Below, in pieces: positions 39,548 to 47,595 of a DNA stretch of 64,000 nucleotides. The translations under genes were made by a program, and so were the position numbers. The stretch is from Oceaniglobus trochenteri. GTDB lineage: Bacteria > Pseudomonadota > Alphaproteobacteria > Rhodobacterales > Rhodobacteraceae. The notes under the pieces are model-generated. The model was not told the origin of the DNA. It saw only the letters and a program-made list of their open reading frames with translations, and searched no databases. The stretch spans positions 434,001-498,000 of the forward strand of contig NZ_JACNMM010000002.1 in the NCBI RefSeq assembly GCF_020529025.1. The letters are read 5' to 3'. Positions within the stretch are counted from its first letter, which is position 1. Every line of letters begins with the position of its first letter.

Positions 39548-39582
39548 CGGGGCGCGATTATGCACCAGGCAGTCGCGCCCCG
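39548..39582 (+). terminator. stem-loop between sucB and the next gene
   Basis: CGGGGCGCGA (39548-39557) and TCGCGCCCCG (39573-39582) form a perfect 10-bp stem with a 15-base loop, without a T-run. Could attenuate transcription into the lpd segment or mark an mRNA processing end. Confidence 0.5.
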
Positions 39583-39600
39583 GATAGAAAGGCACAGGAA

Positions 39601-39864
39601 ATGCAACTCATTCTTCGCCAGAAGACGACCGATCCCGCAGCCTGGGAAAGCGCGTTCGCATCGGACCGCGAGAATCAGGCCAACGCCGGGCTGAATCTCC
39701 TGCAACTCTGGATCGACGCTTCCGATAAGGGCACCCGCTGGGCGCTGTTCGAAGTATCCGACAGGGATCAGGCGCAATCCTGGGTCGACACCGTACAGTC
39801 TGGCCTTCTGGACAAACGCGCAGCTGTTACCAGTTCCGAGTTTCATTTCGTGGAAACCGCATGA
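39601..39864 (+). CDS. small protein, possible dimeric alpha-beta barrel
   Basis: 87 residues, acidic, without signal or membrane segments. The pattern (L-I-L-R-Q-K start, W-A-L-F-E-V-S-D strand in the middle, a helix after it) recalls ABM-type ferredoxin-like folds, but this is a guess. GGAA ribosome site just before ATG 39601; its stop overlaps the next gene by 4 bases. Confidence 0.6.
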   Translation: MQLILRQKTTDPAAWESAFASDRENQANAGLNLLQLWIDASDKGTRWALFEVSDRDQAQSWVDTVQSGLLDKRAAVTSSEFHFVETA

Positions 39865-40256
39865 CCCCCGAACTCACCGCCCTTACCCTCGCCGCCCTGC
39901 TGCAATGCCTGCAATTCGTGCTCTTCGCGGTGCCGGCGAACCTGGAACTCGGCTCGGGCTATACCACCTCGGCCCGCGACCGGCCGCCGTCGCGCGAGAT
40001 GTCGGCGCGCACAGCCCGCCTGGGCCGCGCACTGTCCAACCATTTCGAGGGCCTGATCCTCTTCACCATCGCCGTTGCCGTCACCCAGATGTCGGGCCAG
40101 AACGGCACCCTCTCGGCCCTCTGCGGCTGGGTCTACCTGGCCGCCCGCGTCCTCTATGTGCCCGCCTATGCCCTGGGCCTGCGCCCCTGGCGCTCGCTCA
40201 TCTGGAGCATCGGCTGGGGCGCCACCCTTATCATGCTGATCGCGGCCCTCCTTTGA
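39861..40256 (+). CDS. MAPEG family membrane protein
   Basis: 131 residues with four membrane helices. The segment [13 protein letters not shown] (about 50-62) and a late Y-V-P-A-Y matches MAPEG proteins (glutathione-dependent or related membrane proteins). Starts in the stop of the preceding gene (ATGA). Conserved beside lpd in relatives as far as I recall; reaction unknown. Confidence 0.8.
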   Translation: MTPELTALTLAALLQCLQFVLFAVPANLELGSGYTTSARDRPPSREMSARTARLGRALSNHFEGLILFTIAVAVTQMSGQNGTLSALCGWVYLAARVLYVPAYALGLRPWRSLIWSIGWGATLIMLIAALL

Positions 40257-40260
40257 CTTC

Positions 40261-40290
40261 TTCTTTGACCGAAATACTCCGGGGGGAGGC
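40261..40290 (-). repeat. dispersed intergenic repeat, copy 2
   Basis: On the minus strand: GCCTCCCCCCGGAGTATTTC then GGTCAAAGAA. It lies directly behind the MAPEG gene, between it and lpd. Confidence 0.6.
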
Positions 40291-40344
40291 CTGAAAGGCC
40301 GGGGGGCCGCGCCCCCACCCCGACGCAACGAAAGGAAACGCCCC

Positions 40345-41733
40345 ATGTCCTCCTACGATGTCATCGTCATCGGCTCCGGCCCCGGCGGATACGTCTGCGC
40401 CATCCGCTGCGCGCAACTGGGCCTGAAGACCGCCTGCGTCGAGGGGCGCGACACCCTGGGCGGCACCTGCCTCAACGTCGGCTGCATCCCCTCCAAGGCG
40501 CTGCTGCACGCCACCCACATGCTGCACGAGGCCGAACACAACTTCGCCGCCATGGGCCTGAAGGGCAAATCGCCCAGCGTCGACTGGGCCCAGATGCAAA
40601 GCTACAAGGCAGACACCATCGCCCAGAACACCAAGGGCATCGAATTCCTGTTCAAGAAGAACAAGGTCGACTGGATCAAGGGCTGGGCCAGCATCCCCGT
40701 GGCGGGCAAGGTGAAGGTGGGCGACGAGGTGCACGAGGCGAAGAACATCGTCATCGCCTCGGGCTCCGAGGTCGCTTCCCTCCCCGGTGTCGAACTTGAC
40801 GAGAAGATCGTGGTCTCCTCCACCGGCGCGCTGTCGCTGAAGAAGATCCCGAAGAGCCTGACGGTGATCGGTGCCGGCGTGATCGGCCTGGAAATGGGCA
40901 GCGTCTACAGCCGGCTCGGGGCCGAGGTGACGGTGGTCGAATACCTTGACGCGATCACCCCGGGTATGGACGGCGAAGTGCAGAAGCAGTTCAAGAGACT
41001 GCTCGAGAAGCAGGGGCTCAAGTTCATCATGGGGGCGGCCGTGCAGGGGGTCGAAACCTCGGGCGGCAAGGCGAAGACCACCTACAAGCTGAAGAAGGAC
41101 GACAGCGAACACACCATCGACTCCGACATCGTGCTACTGGCTACGGGCCGCAAGCCGTTTACCGATGGCCTGGGGCTCGACGCGCTGAACATCACCACCA
41201 CCAAGCGCGGGCAGATCGAAACCGACGATCACTGGGCCACCAATATCAAGGGCATCTATGCCATCGGCGACGCCATCGAAGGCCCCATGCTGGCCCACAA
41301 GGCCGAGGATGAAGGCATGGCCGTGGCCGAGGTGATCGCCGGCAAGCAGGGCCATGTGAACTATGGCGTGATCCCCGGCGTGATCTACACCCACCCCGAG
41401 GTTGCCAATGTCGGCGCGACGGAAGAGGCGCTGAAGGATCAGGGCCGCGCCTACAAGGTGGGCAAGTTCTCCTTCATGGGCAACGGCCGCGCCAAGGCGA
41501 ACTTCGCCGCCGAAGGCTTCGTGAAGCTGCTGGCCGACAAGGACACCGACCGCATTCTCGGCGCCCATATCATCGGCCCCATGGCCGGCGACCTGATTCA
41601 TGAGATCTGCGTCGCGATGGAGTTCGGCGCCAGCGCCCAGGACCTGGCCCTGACCTGCCACGCCCACCCCACCTACAGCGAAGCGGTGCGCGAGGCGGCC
41701 CTGGCTTGCGGCGACGGGGCAATCCACGCCTGA
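40345..41733 (+). CDS. lpd: dihydrolipoamide dehydrogenase (E3)
   Basis: 462 residues. Reoxidises the lipoyl groups of SucB with FAD and NAD. The redox cysteines C42 and C47 in G-T-C-L-N-V-G-C, the NAD loop G-A-G-V-I-G near 180 and the catalytic H441-P and E446 are visible. Strong AAGGAAA site before ATG 40345. Completes the oxoglutarate dehydrogenase complex encoded by sucAB. Confidence 0.96.
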   Translation: MSSYDVIVIGSGPGGYVCAIRCAQLGLKTACVEGRDTLGGTCLNVGCIPSKALLHATHMLHEAEHNFAAMGLKGKSPSVDWAQMQSYKADTIAQNTKGIEFLFKKNKVDWIKGWASIPVAGKVKVGDEVHEAKNIVIASGSEVASLPGVELDEKIVVSSTGALSLKKIPKSLTVIGAGVIGLEMGSVYSRLGAEVTVVEYLDAITPGMDGEVQKQFKRLLEKQGLKFIMGAAVQGVETSGGKAKTTYKLKKDDSEHTIDSDIVLLATGRKPFTDGLGLDALNITTTKRGQIETDDHWATNIKGIYAIGDAIEGPMLAHKAEDEGMAVAEVIAGKQGHVNYGVIPGVIYTHPEVANVGATEEALKDQGRAYKVGKFSFMGNGRAKANFAAEGFVKLLADKDTDRILGAHIIGPMAGDLIHEICVAMEFGASAQDLALTCHAHPTYSEAVREAALACGDGAIHA

Positions 41734-41820
41734 GGCATGAGCATTCCGGCGCGGCCCCGTCCGCGCCGGTCCGTCCATTCCCGGCCCGTCCCAAGGGGCG
41801 CCTCCCCACCCGCTCCCCCA

Positions 41821-41850
41821 TCTTTGGTCCTGCAAATATCCTCGGGGGGG
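41821..41850 (-). repeat. dispersed intergenic repeat, copy 3
   Basis: On the minus strand: CCCCCCCGAGGATATTTGC then AGGACCAAAGA. Lies between the convergent lpd and GntR genes, adjoining two hairpins. Confidence 0.6.
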
Positions 41851-41883
41851 TCGGCGCAGCCGACGGGGGGCAGACAGCCCCCC
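41850..41883. terminator. two hairpins between convergent lpd and GntR gene
   Basis: GTCGGC-GCA-GCCGAC (41850-41864) and GGGGGGC-AGACA-GCCCCCC (41865-41883) are adjacent perfect hairpins between two converging genes, suiting a bidirectional terminator. No long T-run. Confidence 0.6.
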
Positions 41884-41886
41884 CTT

Positions 41887-42537
41887 CTAGGCCAGCAACA
41901 ACCGCAACCCCTGGGTCACATCCGTGCGCACCGCCAGGCGCAGCCCCGGCTCGTCTCCTGCTCGCAGCGCGGCAACGATCAGGCGGTGGCCCGATGGCAC
42001 CTCGGTGCGCCGCAACCGCCCGTAAAGCTTGCGCATGGTCGGCCCCAGTTGCAGCCAGACTGTTTCGCACATGGCCAGCATCGCGGGGGCCTGGGCGCGC
42101 AGGTACAGCGTGCGGTGGAATTCCAGGTTGGTGCGGATATAGCCCACAGCGTCATGCCGTGCGATCACCTCGGCCATGGCGCCGTTGATCACCTGCAACC
42201 GGTCGATCAGCGCGATATGCGCCCGGGGAAGGGCACGCGAGGCCAGCTCCACCTCCAGCAGCGCCCGCAACGCCCCCAGTTCCTCGATTCGCTCGTTGCT
42301 CAGCTCGGGCGTCGACACCCGCCCCGACGAGGAAATGGTCAGCGCGCCCTCGGCCGCCAGGCGGCGCACCGCCTCGCGGGCCGGGGTCATCGACACGTCG
42401 AACTGGCGGCCGATTCCGCGCAGGGTCAGCGCCACGCCGGGCGCCATCTCGCCGTGCATGATCTGCCCGCGCAGGCTGCGATAGACCCGGTCGTGGGCGG
42501 CGCCTGCCGGTTCCGTGCTGCGGGGGGGCGGGGTCAT
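41887..42537 (-). CDS. GntR family regulator with FCD domain
   Basis: 216 residues: winged helix-turn-helix at about 15-80 (G-V-A-L-T-L-R-G-I-G-R-Q-F-D-V-S-M-T-P-A-R-E-A-V-R-R-L) and a helical FCD effector domain at about 90-210 with the metal-binding D/H pattern (N-L-E-F-H-R-T-L-Y). FadR-subfamily members sense small organic acids. It is the only classical regulator next to the TCA genes here, but no evidence ties it to the palindromes. ATG 42537 overlaps the upstream gene by 4 bases. Confidence 0.87.
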   Translation of the reverse strand: MTPPPRSTEPAGAAHDRVYRSLRGQIMHGEMAPGVALTLRGIGRQFDVSMTPAREAVRRLAAEGALTISSSGRVSTPELSNERIEELGALRALLEVELASRALPRAHIALIDRLQVINGAMAEVIARHDAVGYIRTNLEFHRTLYLRAQAPAMLAMCETVWLQLGPTMRKLYGRLRRTEVPSGHRLIVAALRAGDEPGLRLAVRTDVTQGLRLLLA

Positions 42538-43229
42538 TCGCGAAAGATCCAGCGGTGCAGGCTTGCGCCCTCACGCCGCAACCAGGCCCGCGGGGCGGCA
42601 TAGCCGGGCATCAGCCGCGCCACGACGGCCCAGAAGGCCGGTGAATGGTCCATCCGCTCAAGATGCGCCACCTCGTGGGCCGCGACGTAATCCAGCACCT
42701 CGGGCGGCGCAAGCGCCAGCCGCCATGAAAACATCAGATCTCCCGCCGAGGAACAGGACCCCCAGCGACTGCGCGTGTCGCGCAGCGTCAGTTTGCCGTG
42801 GCGGCGGCCCAGGGCCGCGCCATAGCGTTCAGAGGCTGCCAGAAGCGCGCGCCGCGCCTCGGCCTTCACCAGGGCCTCGGCCCGCGCCCCGGCCCCCTGC
42901 CCCATGGGCACCAGAAGGCGCGCGCCCTCAAGCCGGGGCGCGCGCACCCTGGCCTCTTCCACCGTCACCTCACGGCCCAGCAGAGGCAGGGCGACACCGG
43001 GCGCAACCACCACCCCCCCCGGACGGCGCGCAAGCTGGCGGCGAATCCAGTCCTCCTTCTGGCGGACGAATCCCATGGCCTCGGCCTCGTTGCCGCGCCG
43101 TGGCAGGGTCAGCGTCACCTTGCCGTCCAGCCCCGACACCCGCAGCGAGATGCGTCGCGCCCGGGGCGAACGCCGCAACGTGATGTCGATCGGGGGGTTG
43201 CCGGGCAGCACCGCCTGGGCCATATCCAA
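42534..43229 (-). CDS. YgjP-like (DUF45) zinc metallopeptidase
   Basis: 231 residues. The zinc motif H185-E186-x-x-H189 in H-E-V-A-H-L-E-R-M-D-H and the preceding S-R-W-G-S-C-S-S segment define the YgjP/M48-like DUF45 family. Cytoplasmic, no signal. Substrates unknown. Start at 43229 (M-D-M-A-Q) or the next ATG two codons in. Its stop overlaps the GntR gene (ATGA). Confidence 0.87.
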   Translation of the reverse strand: MDMAQAVLPGNPPIDITLRRSPRARRISLRVSGLDGKVTLTLPRRGNEAEAMGFVRQKEDWIRRQLARRPGGVVVAPGVALPLLGREVTVEEARVRAPRLEGARLLVPMGQGAGARAEALVKAEARRALLAASERYGAALGRRHGKLTLRDTRSRWGSCSSAGDLMFSWRLALAPPEVLDYVAAHEVAHLERMDHSPAFWAVVARLMPGYAAPRAWLRREGASLHRWIFRE

Positions 43230-43383
43230 TGCCTCTCTCGCTGGATCGCAGGCCAGTCTATCGCAAGCGCCTTGATGCGGACCAGCACAAAAGCGGCCAG
43301 CGACACTGGCCTTTGACTTCGGCCTGTGCCTGTGGCATGGGACAGCAAATTTCGACCATGGATCACCTAGGAAAGGGTCTCAC

Positions 43384-43707
43384 ATGCCCAAGGAAGAATG
43401 GGGCACCAAGCGGGTGTGCCCGACCACCGGCAAACGGTTCTATGACCTGGGCAAATCGCCCGTGGTCAGCCCCTATACCGGCGAAGTCGTCGTGCTGGAC
43501 ACCGGCAAGGGGTCGCGCACCATGCTGGCCGACAAGGCCGACAAGGAAAGCGTCAAGGACGATGTGAACGACGACGAAGATGTCGTTCTGGACGATGATG
43601 ACGACAACGAAGTCGACCTGGGCGATGACGTCCTGGAAGACGAGGACGACGACGATGACGTGTCCCTGGACGACATCGCCGACGTTGCCGTGAACGACGA
43701 CGATTGA
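43384..43707 (+). CDS. TIGR02300 family acidic protein
   Basis: 107 residues. The N-terminal half (K-E-E-W-G-T-K-R-V-C-P-T-T-G-K-R-F-Y-D-L) has a zinc-finger-like look and is the conserved part of TIGR02300; the C-terminal half is almost only D, E, V and N. Found throughout Alphaproteobacteria, function unknown. GGAAAGG site before the ATG. Confidence 0.88.
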   Translation: MPKEEWGTKRVCPTTGKRFYDLGKSPVVSPYTGEVVVLDTGKGSRTMLADKADKESVKDDVNDDEDVVLDDDDDNEVDLGDDVLEDEDDDDDVSLDDIADVAVNDDD

Positions 43708-43716
43708 TGCGCGAAA

Positions 43717-43769
43717 AGAAGATGATGCAGGGTGCAATTTTTCGCTTGAACTGCCCCGCATCATCTTCT
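43717..43769 (+). repeat. 12-bp inverted repeat after TIGR02300 gene
   Basis: AGAAGATGATGC (43717-43728) and GCATCATCTTCT (43758-43769) are perfect complements separated by 29 bases. The right arm lies in the spacer of the probable tRNA promoter, so a transcript ending here would compete with or end before that promoter. Confidence 0.6.
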
Positions 43770-43774
43770 AGACC
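43746..43774 (+). promoter_or_regulatory. probable tRNA-Ala promoter
   Basis: TTGAAC (43746-43751), a 17-base spacer and TAGACC (43769-43774), 34 bases before the tRNA. Spacing is ideal, the -10 imperfect but of the type often seen before alphaproteobacterial stable RNA genes. Confidence 0.5.
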
Positions 43775-43807
43775 GCGCTTGCAACACGGAGACACCGGGT
43801 TGCACAC

Positions 43808-43883
43808 GGGGCCTTAGCTCAGCTGGGAGAGCGCCTGCATGGCATGCAGGAGGTCAGCGGTTCGATCCCGCTAGGCTCCACCA
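43808..43883 (+). tRNA. tRNA-Ala (anticodon GGC)
   Basis: 76 bases including an encoded CCA. Acceptor arms GGGGCCT/AGGCTCC, D arm with A-G-C-T-C-A-G, anticodon loop ATGGCAT giving GGC at 43841-43843, T arm GGTTCGATCC. The accessory island begins right after it, so it may be the integration site, although I found no duplicated tRNA 3' end. Confidence 0.95.
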
Positions 43884-44051
43884 AATTCCCTTGAAAAGCA
43901 CCAGATAGTTCTGCCTTTCTTGTCAGGGGATTTGCCTCTGCCACGCAGACCGGTGCTGTTTTCCCTACGAAAATCCATGCTGCCTTGATCGCCGCTCCTA
44001 GCGTGTCGATCGCTTCGCAGCGCTTTCCCCTGTCAAATCCGAGGATGGCCC

Positions 44052-44591
44052 ATGAGCGACCATTTCTTCGTCGTGACGGGCGGTCCCGGTGCGGGCAAAA
44101 CCAGCCTGATCACCGAGCTCGCCCGCCGCGGCTTTCATACGATCCCCGAATCCGGCCGCGCGATCATCCGCGAGGAGACGGCCAGCTGCGGAGACGCCCT
44201 TCCGTGGGCGGATCGCATGGCCTATGCCGAACGGATGCTTGAGCGCGACCTCCGCACGCACAGCATCGCACAGGCGCTCTCAGGCCCCGTGTTATTCGAC
44301 CGAGGTATTCCGGATATCATGGGCTATCTAAGCCTCTGCAGCCCCCCCGTGCCGCCGCACGTCGCCGCAGCAGCCAAGGCAGCCCGTTACAACGCCCCCG
44401 CCTTTCTGGCGCCACACTGGGACGCGATTTTTCAACAGGATGCTGAGCGCAAACAGACTCGCGCCGAGGCCCAAGCAACTTGCGCCGTCATGCGCGAGAC
44501 CTACTCCTTACTCGGATACGAGATCATGGAGTTGCCTTGTACCGACGTTGGATCACGCGCCGATTTTGTCGTTCAGCAACTGGCAAATTGA
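44052..44591 (+). CDS. AAA family ATPase (AAA_28, kinase-like)
   Basis: 179 residues. Walker A G-G-P-G-A-G-K-T-S at about 10-18; a D-R-G segment near residue 83 may serve as Walker B or substrate site. The family contains small P-loop ATPases of uncertain function, some resembling nucleotide kinases. The C-terminal E-R-K-Q-T-R-A-E-A block recurs in a broken copy at 46845-47003. First gene of the accessory island, 168 bases behind the tRNA. Confidence 0.8.
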   Translation: MSDHFFVVTGGPGAGKTSLITELARRGFHTIPESGRAIIREETASCGDALPWADRMAYAERMLERDLRTHSIAQALSGPVLFDRGIPDIMGYLSLCSPPVPPHVAAAAKAARYNAPAFLAPHWDAIFQQDAERKQTRAEAQATCAVMRETYSLLGYEIMELPCTDVGSRADFVVQQLAN

Positions 44592-44679
44592 CCGTCATTT
44601 CTAGGCGCAGCGGGCTCTGGTGCACAAATCGGCTGAACGCTGTGGCGCGGTCGTGCAGGGAGCTTCGCATGCACATACA

Positions 44680-44708
44680 TTGACATTCGCCCTGACCGAA
44701 CATATTGT
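44680..44708 (+). promoter_or_regulatory. strong promoter upstream of the Abi gene
   Basis: TTGACA (44680-44685), 17-base spacer, TATTGT (44703-44708). This is the best sigma-70 match I noticed in the window. Predicted start near 44714, about 80 bases before the Abi start codon. Confidence 0.7.
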
Positions 44709-44713
44709 TCCAT

Positions 44714-44777
44714 CAACAACACCCCCCAGGCGACCGGTCGAGAGGCCGAGCTCAATACCGGGGGGTTACTTATTTTT
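44714..44777 (+). ncRNA. candidate structured RNA (abiF-RNA-like leader) before the Abi gene
   Basis: The predicted transcript begins with an unpaired ATCAACAACA stretch, then CCCCCC (44722-44727) pairs with GGGGGG (44760-44765). Inside, GGTC-GAGA-GGCC (44736-44747) is a small hairpin with a GNRA-type loop; GAGCTC and CCGGT/ACCGG offer alternative pairings. A TATTTTT run (44771-44777) follows the outer stem like a terminator. A conserved RNA class named abiF has been described next to genes of this protein family; whether this sequence fits its consensus is not checked. Confidence 0.5.
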
Positions 44778-44795
44778 AGGGGTCTGCTCAATACT

Positions 44796-45719
44796 TTGGA
44801 GTTCACGAAGAAGCCTTCAAGCATCGAGCAACAACTACAGCTCCTCATCCAGCGTGGTATGGATGTTGGAGACCATGACACTGCAAAGAAGTGGCTTGAG
44901 ACAGTTGGATATTACAGGCTGAGCGCCTACTGGCTCCCCTTCGAAAAACCTCCAGCAAACGGAAACGCGCGCAGCAAGGTCTTCGAAAGCGGCGCAACTC
45001 TCAGCGCAGTAACCGATCTGTATGTCTTCGACCGACGGTTGCGCGTCTTGGTATTGGAAGCAATCGAGCGTGTTGAAGTGCACGTGAGATCGCGCTGGAC
45101 CTATCATATGGCGCATGCCCACGGTGCTCATGCTCATCTGGATCACCGGCTGTTCTCTGGCTTTTTGAACCATGCCGAACAGCTCGTTCGTCTCGCTCGG
45201 GCCGTGGAGAAATCCGAAGAAACCTTCATTTTGCACCACAAAGGCAAGTACACGGACCCCTATTCCCCGCCCCTTTGGTCAGCAACCGAATTGATGACGC
45301 TTGGCGAACTCTCGAAGTGGTTTCAGGCAACGAAGGACAATTCAATCAAGTCGCAGGTGGGACGTGATCTGGGCTTGCCAACCAAAGAGACCGTGGAAGG
45401 AACTCTACAGGTCTTGGCGCTGACCAGAAACATTTGCGCACACCACGGACGGCTGTGGAACCGCAGGACGGTCAAACGACTGCCCAAGATCAAGCGCTTC
45501 AAGAATGACTTGGTACTGGTGAGCGAGGGCGCGCAAGAAGAGAACGACAATCGGCTCTATAACATATTGGTCGTTCTGCTGCACATGATGGACAAGCAGG
45601 CGACGGACAGCACTTGGCGAGATCGGCTGCGGAGTCTGATCGAAGCGCAATCAGATTCCGACCGCGCAAAAATGGGTTTCCCTACCGATTGGCGTGCACG
45701 ACCAGTCTGGAACGCATAA
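44796..45719 (+). CDS. Abi family protein (AbiD/AbiF type, HEPN RNase-like)
   Basis: 307 residues with a TTG start at 44796, an AGGGG site 13 bases before it, and no better start. The N-terminal F-T-K-x-P ... S-I-E-Q-Q-L-Q-L-L-I-Q-R-G and V-G-Y-Y-R-L-S-A-Y-W-L-P-F (about 37-49) are Abi_2 family hallmarks. R211-N-I-C-A-H216 is a HEPN-type R-x4-H RNase motif. Members cause abortive infection of phages by RNA cleavage or toxicity. Codon use and G+C are visibly lower than in flanking core genes, so it is probably acquired. It is preceded by its own promoter and a structured leader. Confidence 0.85.
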   Translation: MEFTKKPSSIEQQLQLLIQRGMDVGDHDTAKKWLETVGYYRLSAYWLPFEKPPANGNARSKVFESGATLSAVTDLYVFDRRLRVLVLEAIERVEVHVRSRWTYHMAHAHGAHAHLDHRLFSGFLNHAEQLVRLARAVEKSEETFILHHKGKYTDPYSPPLWSATELMTLGELSKWFQATKDNSIKSQVGRDLGLPTKETVEGTLQVLALTRNICAHHGRLWNRRTVKRLPKIKRFKNDLVLVSEGAQEENDNRLYNILVVLLHMMDKQATDSTWRDRLRSLIEAQSDSDRAKMGFPTDWRARPVWNA

Positions 45720-45774
45720 GGCCTGATGGCCCCTTGACCCAGCCACGAACTGATCCGCATAACTTGAGGGTGGG

Positions 45775-45815
45775 TCAGTTCTCGATGGAAAACCTGGATC
45801 AGTTCTTGGTGGAAA
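45775..45815 (+). repeat. tandem 17-bp repeats, possible insertion-sequence end
   Basis: TCAGTTCTCGATGGAAA (45775-45791) and TCAGTTCTTGGTGGAAA (45799-45815), 24 bases apart. GAACTGATCC (45747-45756) is the exact inverse complement of 45796-45805. Repeated ends of this kind are seen in IS21-like elements, but no transposase of that family is present. Confidence 0.5.
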
Positions 45816-45926
45816 TTTGGTAGCTGCTGGACAGCGCGGTATCGCTGCCTTCTGTACGTCCGAAGTCAGGGCGTGTCGCAGCGAAGGTGATCAGTCTCCT
45901 CGGGGATAAGGTGTTGGGGGTGTAAG

Positions 45927-46277
45927 GTGGGGAAGGGTGGCTACCTTGGCGGATCAACCGTGATCCGGGCTTTCGAAAAGCTATCTGGGCGAAAGGGGCC
46001 ACGAAAAGGCGCATTGGACGCGTGGGTCGAGGAAGCAAGGGATACGTCAATTGCCTTGCCAGATGATATTCACCTACGTCCGATCAGCTCGCCGGTCAGG
46101 ACTGAACAGGATAGGGCGACGAAGAAATTCGCCAAAGGAAAGAAAAAAAGCACCGCGAAACGTGTTACAAAAAAGAGCAATCATCTCGTTTCCAAGAGCG
46201 ATGAACGGAAGCCGAATGAGCCGCTCCCTGAATATGCAGACCTCGTGAAGGCACTACGTGAAAAGTACCAGAAATGA
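45927..46277 (+). CDS. small basic hypothetical protein of mobile-region type
   Basis: 116 residues with a GTG start. The N-terminus G-K-G-G-Y-L-G-G-S-T-V-I is one I associate with short proteins of genomic islands; the centre is lysine rich (about 65-85) and the C-terminus reads L-P-E-Y-A-D-L-V-K-A-L-R-E-K. No domain assigned. Its stop overlaps the next (broken) gene by 4 bases (ATGA). Low G+C compared with flanks. Confidence 0.6.
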   Translation: MGKGGYLGGSTVIRAFEKLSGRKGPRKGALDAWVEEARDTSIALPDDIHLRPISSPVRTEQDRATKKFAKGKKKSTAKRVTKKSNHLVSKSDERKPNEPLPEYADLVKALREKYQK

Positions 46278-46399
46278 CCCACTGCATCGCTGAAACCTTC
46301 TACGATGCCCCCGCCAAGCTCACGCCTCAAGAGCAGAAGCAGGTCACGAAATCGACCTTCGATTTTCAGGTGCTCCCGCCTTTGTCAGGCGTGTATTGA
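46274..46399 (+). pseudogene. 5' fragment of a helicase or RelE-like gene, cut by an IS remnant
   Basis: 41 codons remain from ATG 46274. The F-Y-D-A-P-A-K-L-T-P-Q-E-Q-K-Q-V segment resembles the RelE-like N-terminal domain found on UvrD-type helicases in mobile regions. The reading ends at 46399, where IS-like sequence starts. Coupled to the preceding gene by ATGA. Identity beyond a truncated gene is tentative. Confidence 0.45.
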
Positions 46400-46419
46400 C
46401 CCAGCGGAATCTGCTCAGG

Positions 46420-46845
46420 TTAAGCCGCTAATCTGAATGCCTCGGCAGGCGTGCGCATGGCAAGCGCCTGGTGAGGGCGGCGGTTATTGTAAAAGGCAAT
46501 CCAGTCACCGATGACGCGCATCGCATGTTGGATGCTTTCGAAGCGGTGGCGATGCACGCACTGCTCCTTGAGCGTCCGAATGAAGCGCTCGACCATGCCG
46601 TTTTGCTGCGGACAGTGCGGGGTGATGAACTCCTGCTTCAGCCCGTAGCTGCGGACGATGGCCGTGAAGTGGTGGCTGGTGAAGACCAGGCCATTGTCCG
46701 AGCGCAGCAGGAACTCGTCTTCGACCCGGCCCAAAGTGCCGAACCTCGCGATCAGGGCATGCTCGAGCGCGGCGCTGGCCGTCGTGGCCTTGCCGGACTT
46801 CGACAGGTGCCAGCCCAGCAGCTCGCGGGTGGGGTCACGTCGCAC
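46420..46845 (-). pseudogene. IS3 family transposase (OrfB) C-terminal fragment
   Basis: 141 residues remain of an integrase-core transposase: L-R-S-D-N-G-L-V-F holds a catalytic Asp and Q-N-G-M-V-E-R-F the catalytic Glu, and N-N-R-R-P-H-Q-A-L the usual C-terminal motif. The N-terminal half with the first catalytic Asp and OrfA are absent; the break at about 46845 joins directly to a fragment of an AAA ATPase gene. Inactive remnant. Confidence 0.85.
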
Positions 46846-47003
46846 TTCCGCAACAAATCGCCACCGCAGTCTCGGAAACCCGCTACAATCATCGTGTCTT
46901 CATGGCTCCTTTCTGGGATGCGATTTTCGAACAGGATGCCGAACGCAAGCAGACCCGCGCCGAGGCCGAAGCGACCTGCGCCGTCATGCGCGAGACCTAT
47001 ACG
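46845..47003 (+). pseudogene. orphan fragment of a second AAA ATPase gene
   Basis: The frame through ATG 46902 encodes about 52 residues matching the intact ATPase at 44052-44591: over the 34 codons 46899-47000, 30 residues are identical to 44403-44504, including D-A-E-R-K-Q-T-R-A-E-A and C-A-V-M-R-E-T-Y. Homology stops at about 47003, and the left edge is the IS3 remnant. A diverged paralogue was broken by insertion and deletion. Confidence 0.75.
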
Positions 47004-47145
47004 GTATGGGCACAGCCGTTGGCCGGAGGCAGCCAAGCCCCATTTTCTTTATCCAGTTCAACCGGCCATTCTTCTCTTCGATACCTGCACGGCGCCTGCC
47101 GCAGCCGCCGCCTACATTCGCAGATTCGCCGCTTAGCGTTCGATC

Positions 47146-47180
47146 GGATCATTTGGTCTTTACTATTAGATCATATGACC
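47146..47180 (+). promoter_or_regulatory. direct repeats before the toxin-antitoxin operon
   Basis: GATCATTTGGTC (47146-47157) and GATCATATGACC (47169-47180), 23 bases apart, just upstream of the antitoxin ribosome site (AGGAGG, 47195-47200). They are candidate autoregulation sites for the antitoxin's DNA-binding domain. Confidence 0.45.
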
Positions 47181-47205
47181 CATATTGAACCTACAGGAGG
47201 CCAGA

Positions 47206-47595
47206 ATGCCAGTTGCCGTCACATCCCGCGAATCCACCCCGCTCAACGCTGTCGCCCTCAAGGCCTATGCCAATGTCGTCGATGCCTGGGCCCTTGGACA
47301 GAAAGATGCCGCCGCCCTGGCGGACATGTCGGAAAGCACATGGAAGCGCGCCCGCAAACCCGGGTTCGCGGGCGAGTTGACCAAGGATCAGCTTTTGCGC
47401 CTCAGTGCCGTGATCGGGATCTACAAATCGCTCGAACTCTACTTCTCCGAACCGCTGGCGCGAAGCTGGTTCACCCGGCCCAACACCGGACCGCTGTTCG
47501 GGGGCGCCCGGCCCGTCGATACCGCGATCGAGGGCGGCTTGCCGCAGATCCTCGCGATCCGCACCTATCTTGACGCACTTCGGGGCGGCGCATGA
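47206..47595 (+). CDS. Xre/MbcA/ParS family antitoxin
   Basis: 129 residues: an N-terminal Xre-like HTH (about 15-75, with A-A-L-A-D-M-S-E-S-T-W-K-R) and a C-terminal DUF2384 toxin-binding domain (L-Y-F-S-E-P-L-A-R-S-W-F ... G-G-A-R-P-V-D). Partner of the RES toxin that follows, with an ATGA overlap. AGGAGG is a strong ribosome site, matching the need for excess antitoxin. Confidence 0.9.
   Translation: MPVAVTSRESTPLNAVALKAYANVVDAWALGQKDAAALADMSESTWKRARKPGFAGELTKDQLLRLSAVIGIYKSLELYFSEPLARSWFTRPNTGPLFGGARPVDTAIEGGLPQILAIRTYLDALRGGA

Noticed and set aside
43860-43900. Prophage or island attachment site at the tRNA 3' end
   Set aside because: No second copy of the tRNA 3' sequence and no integrase gene within the window.
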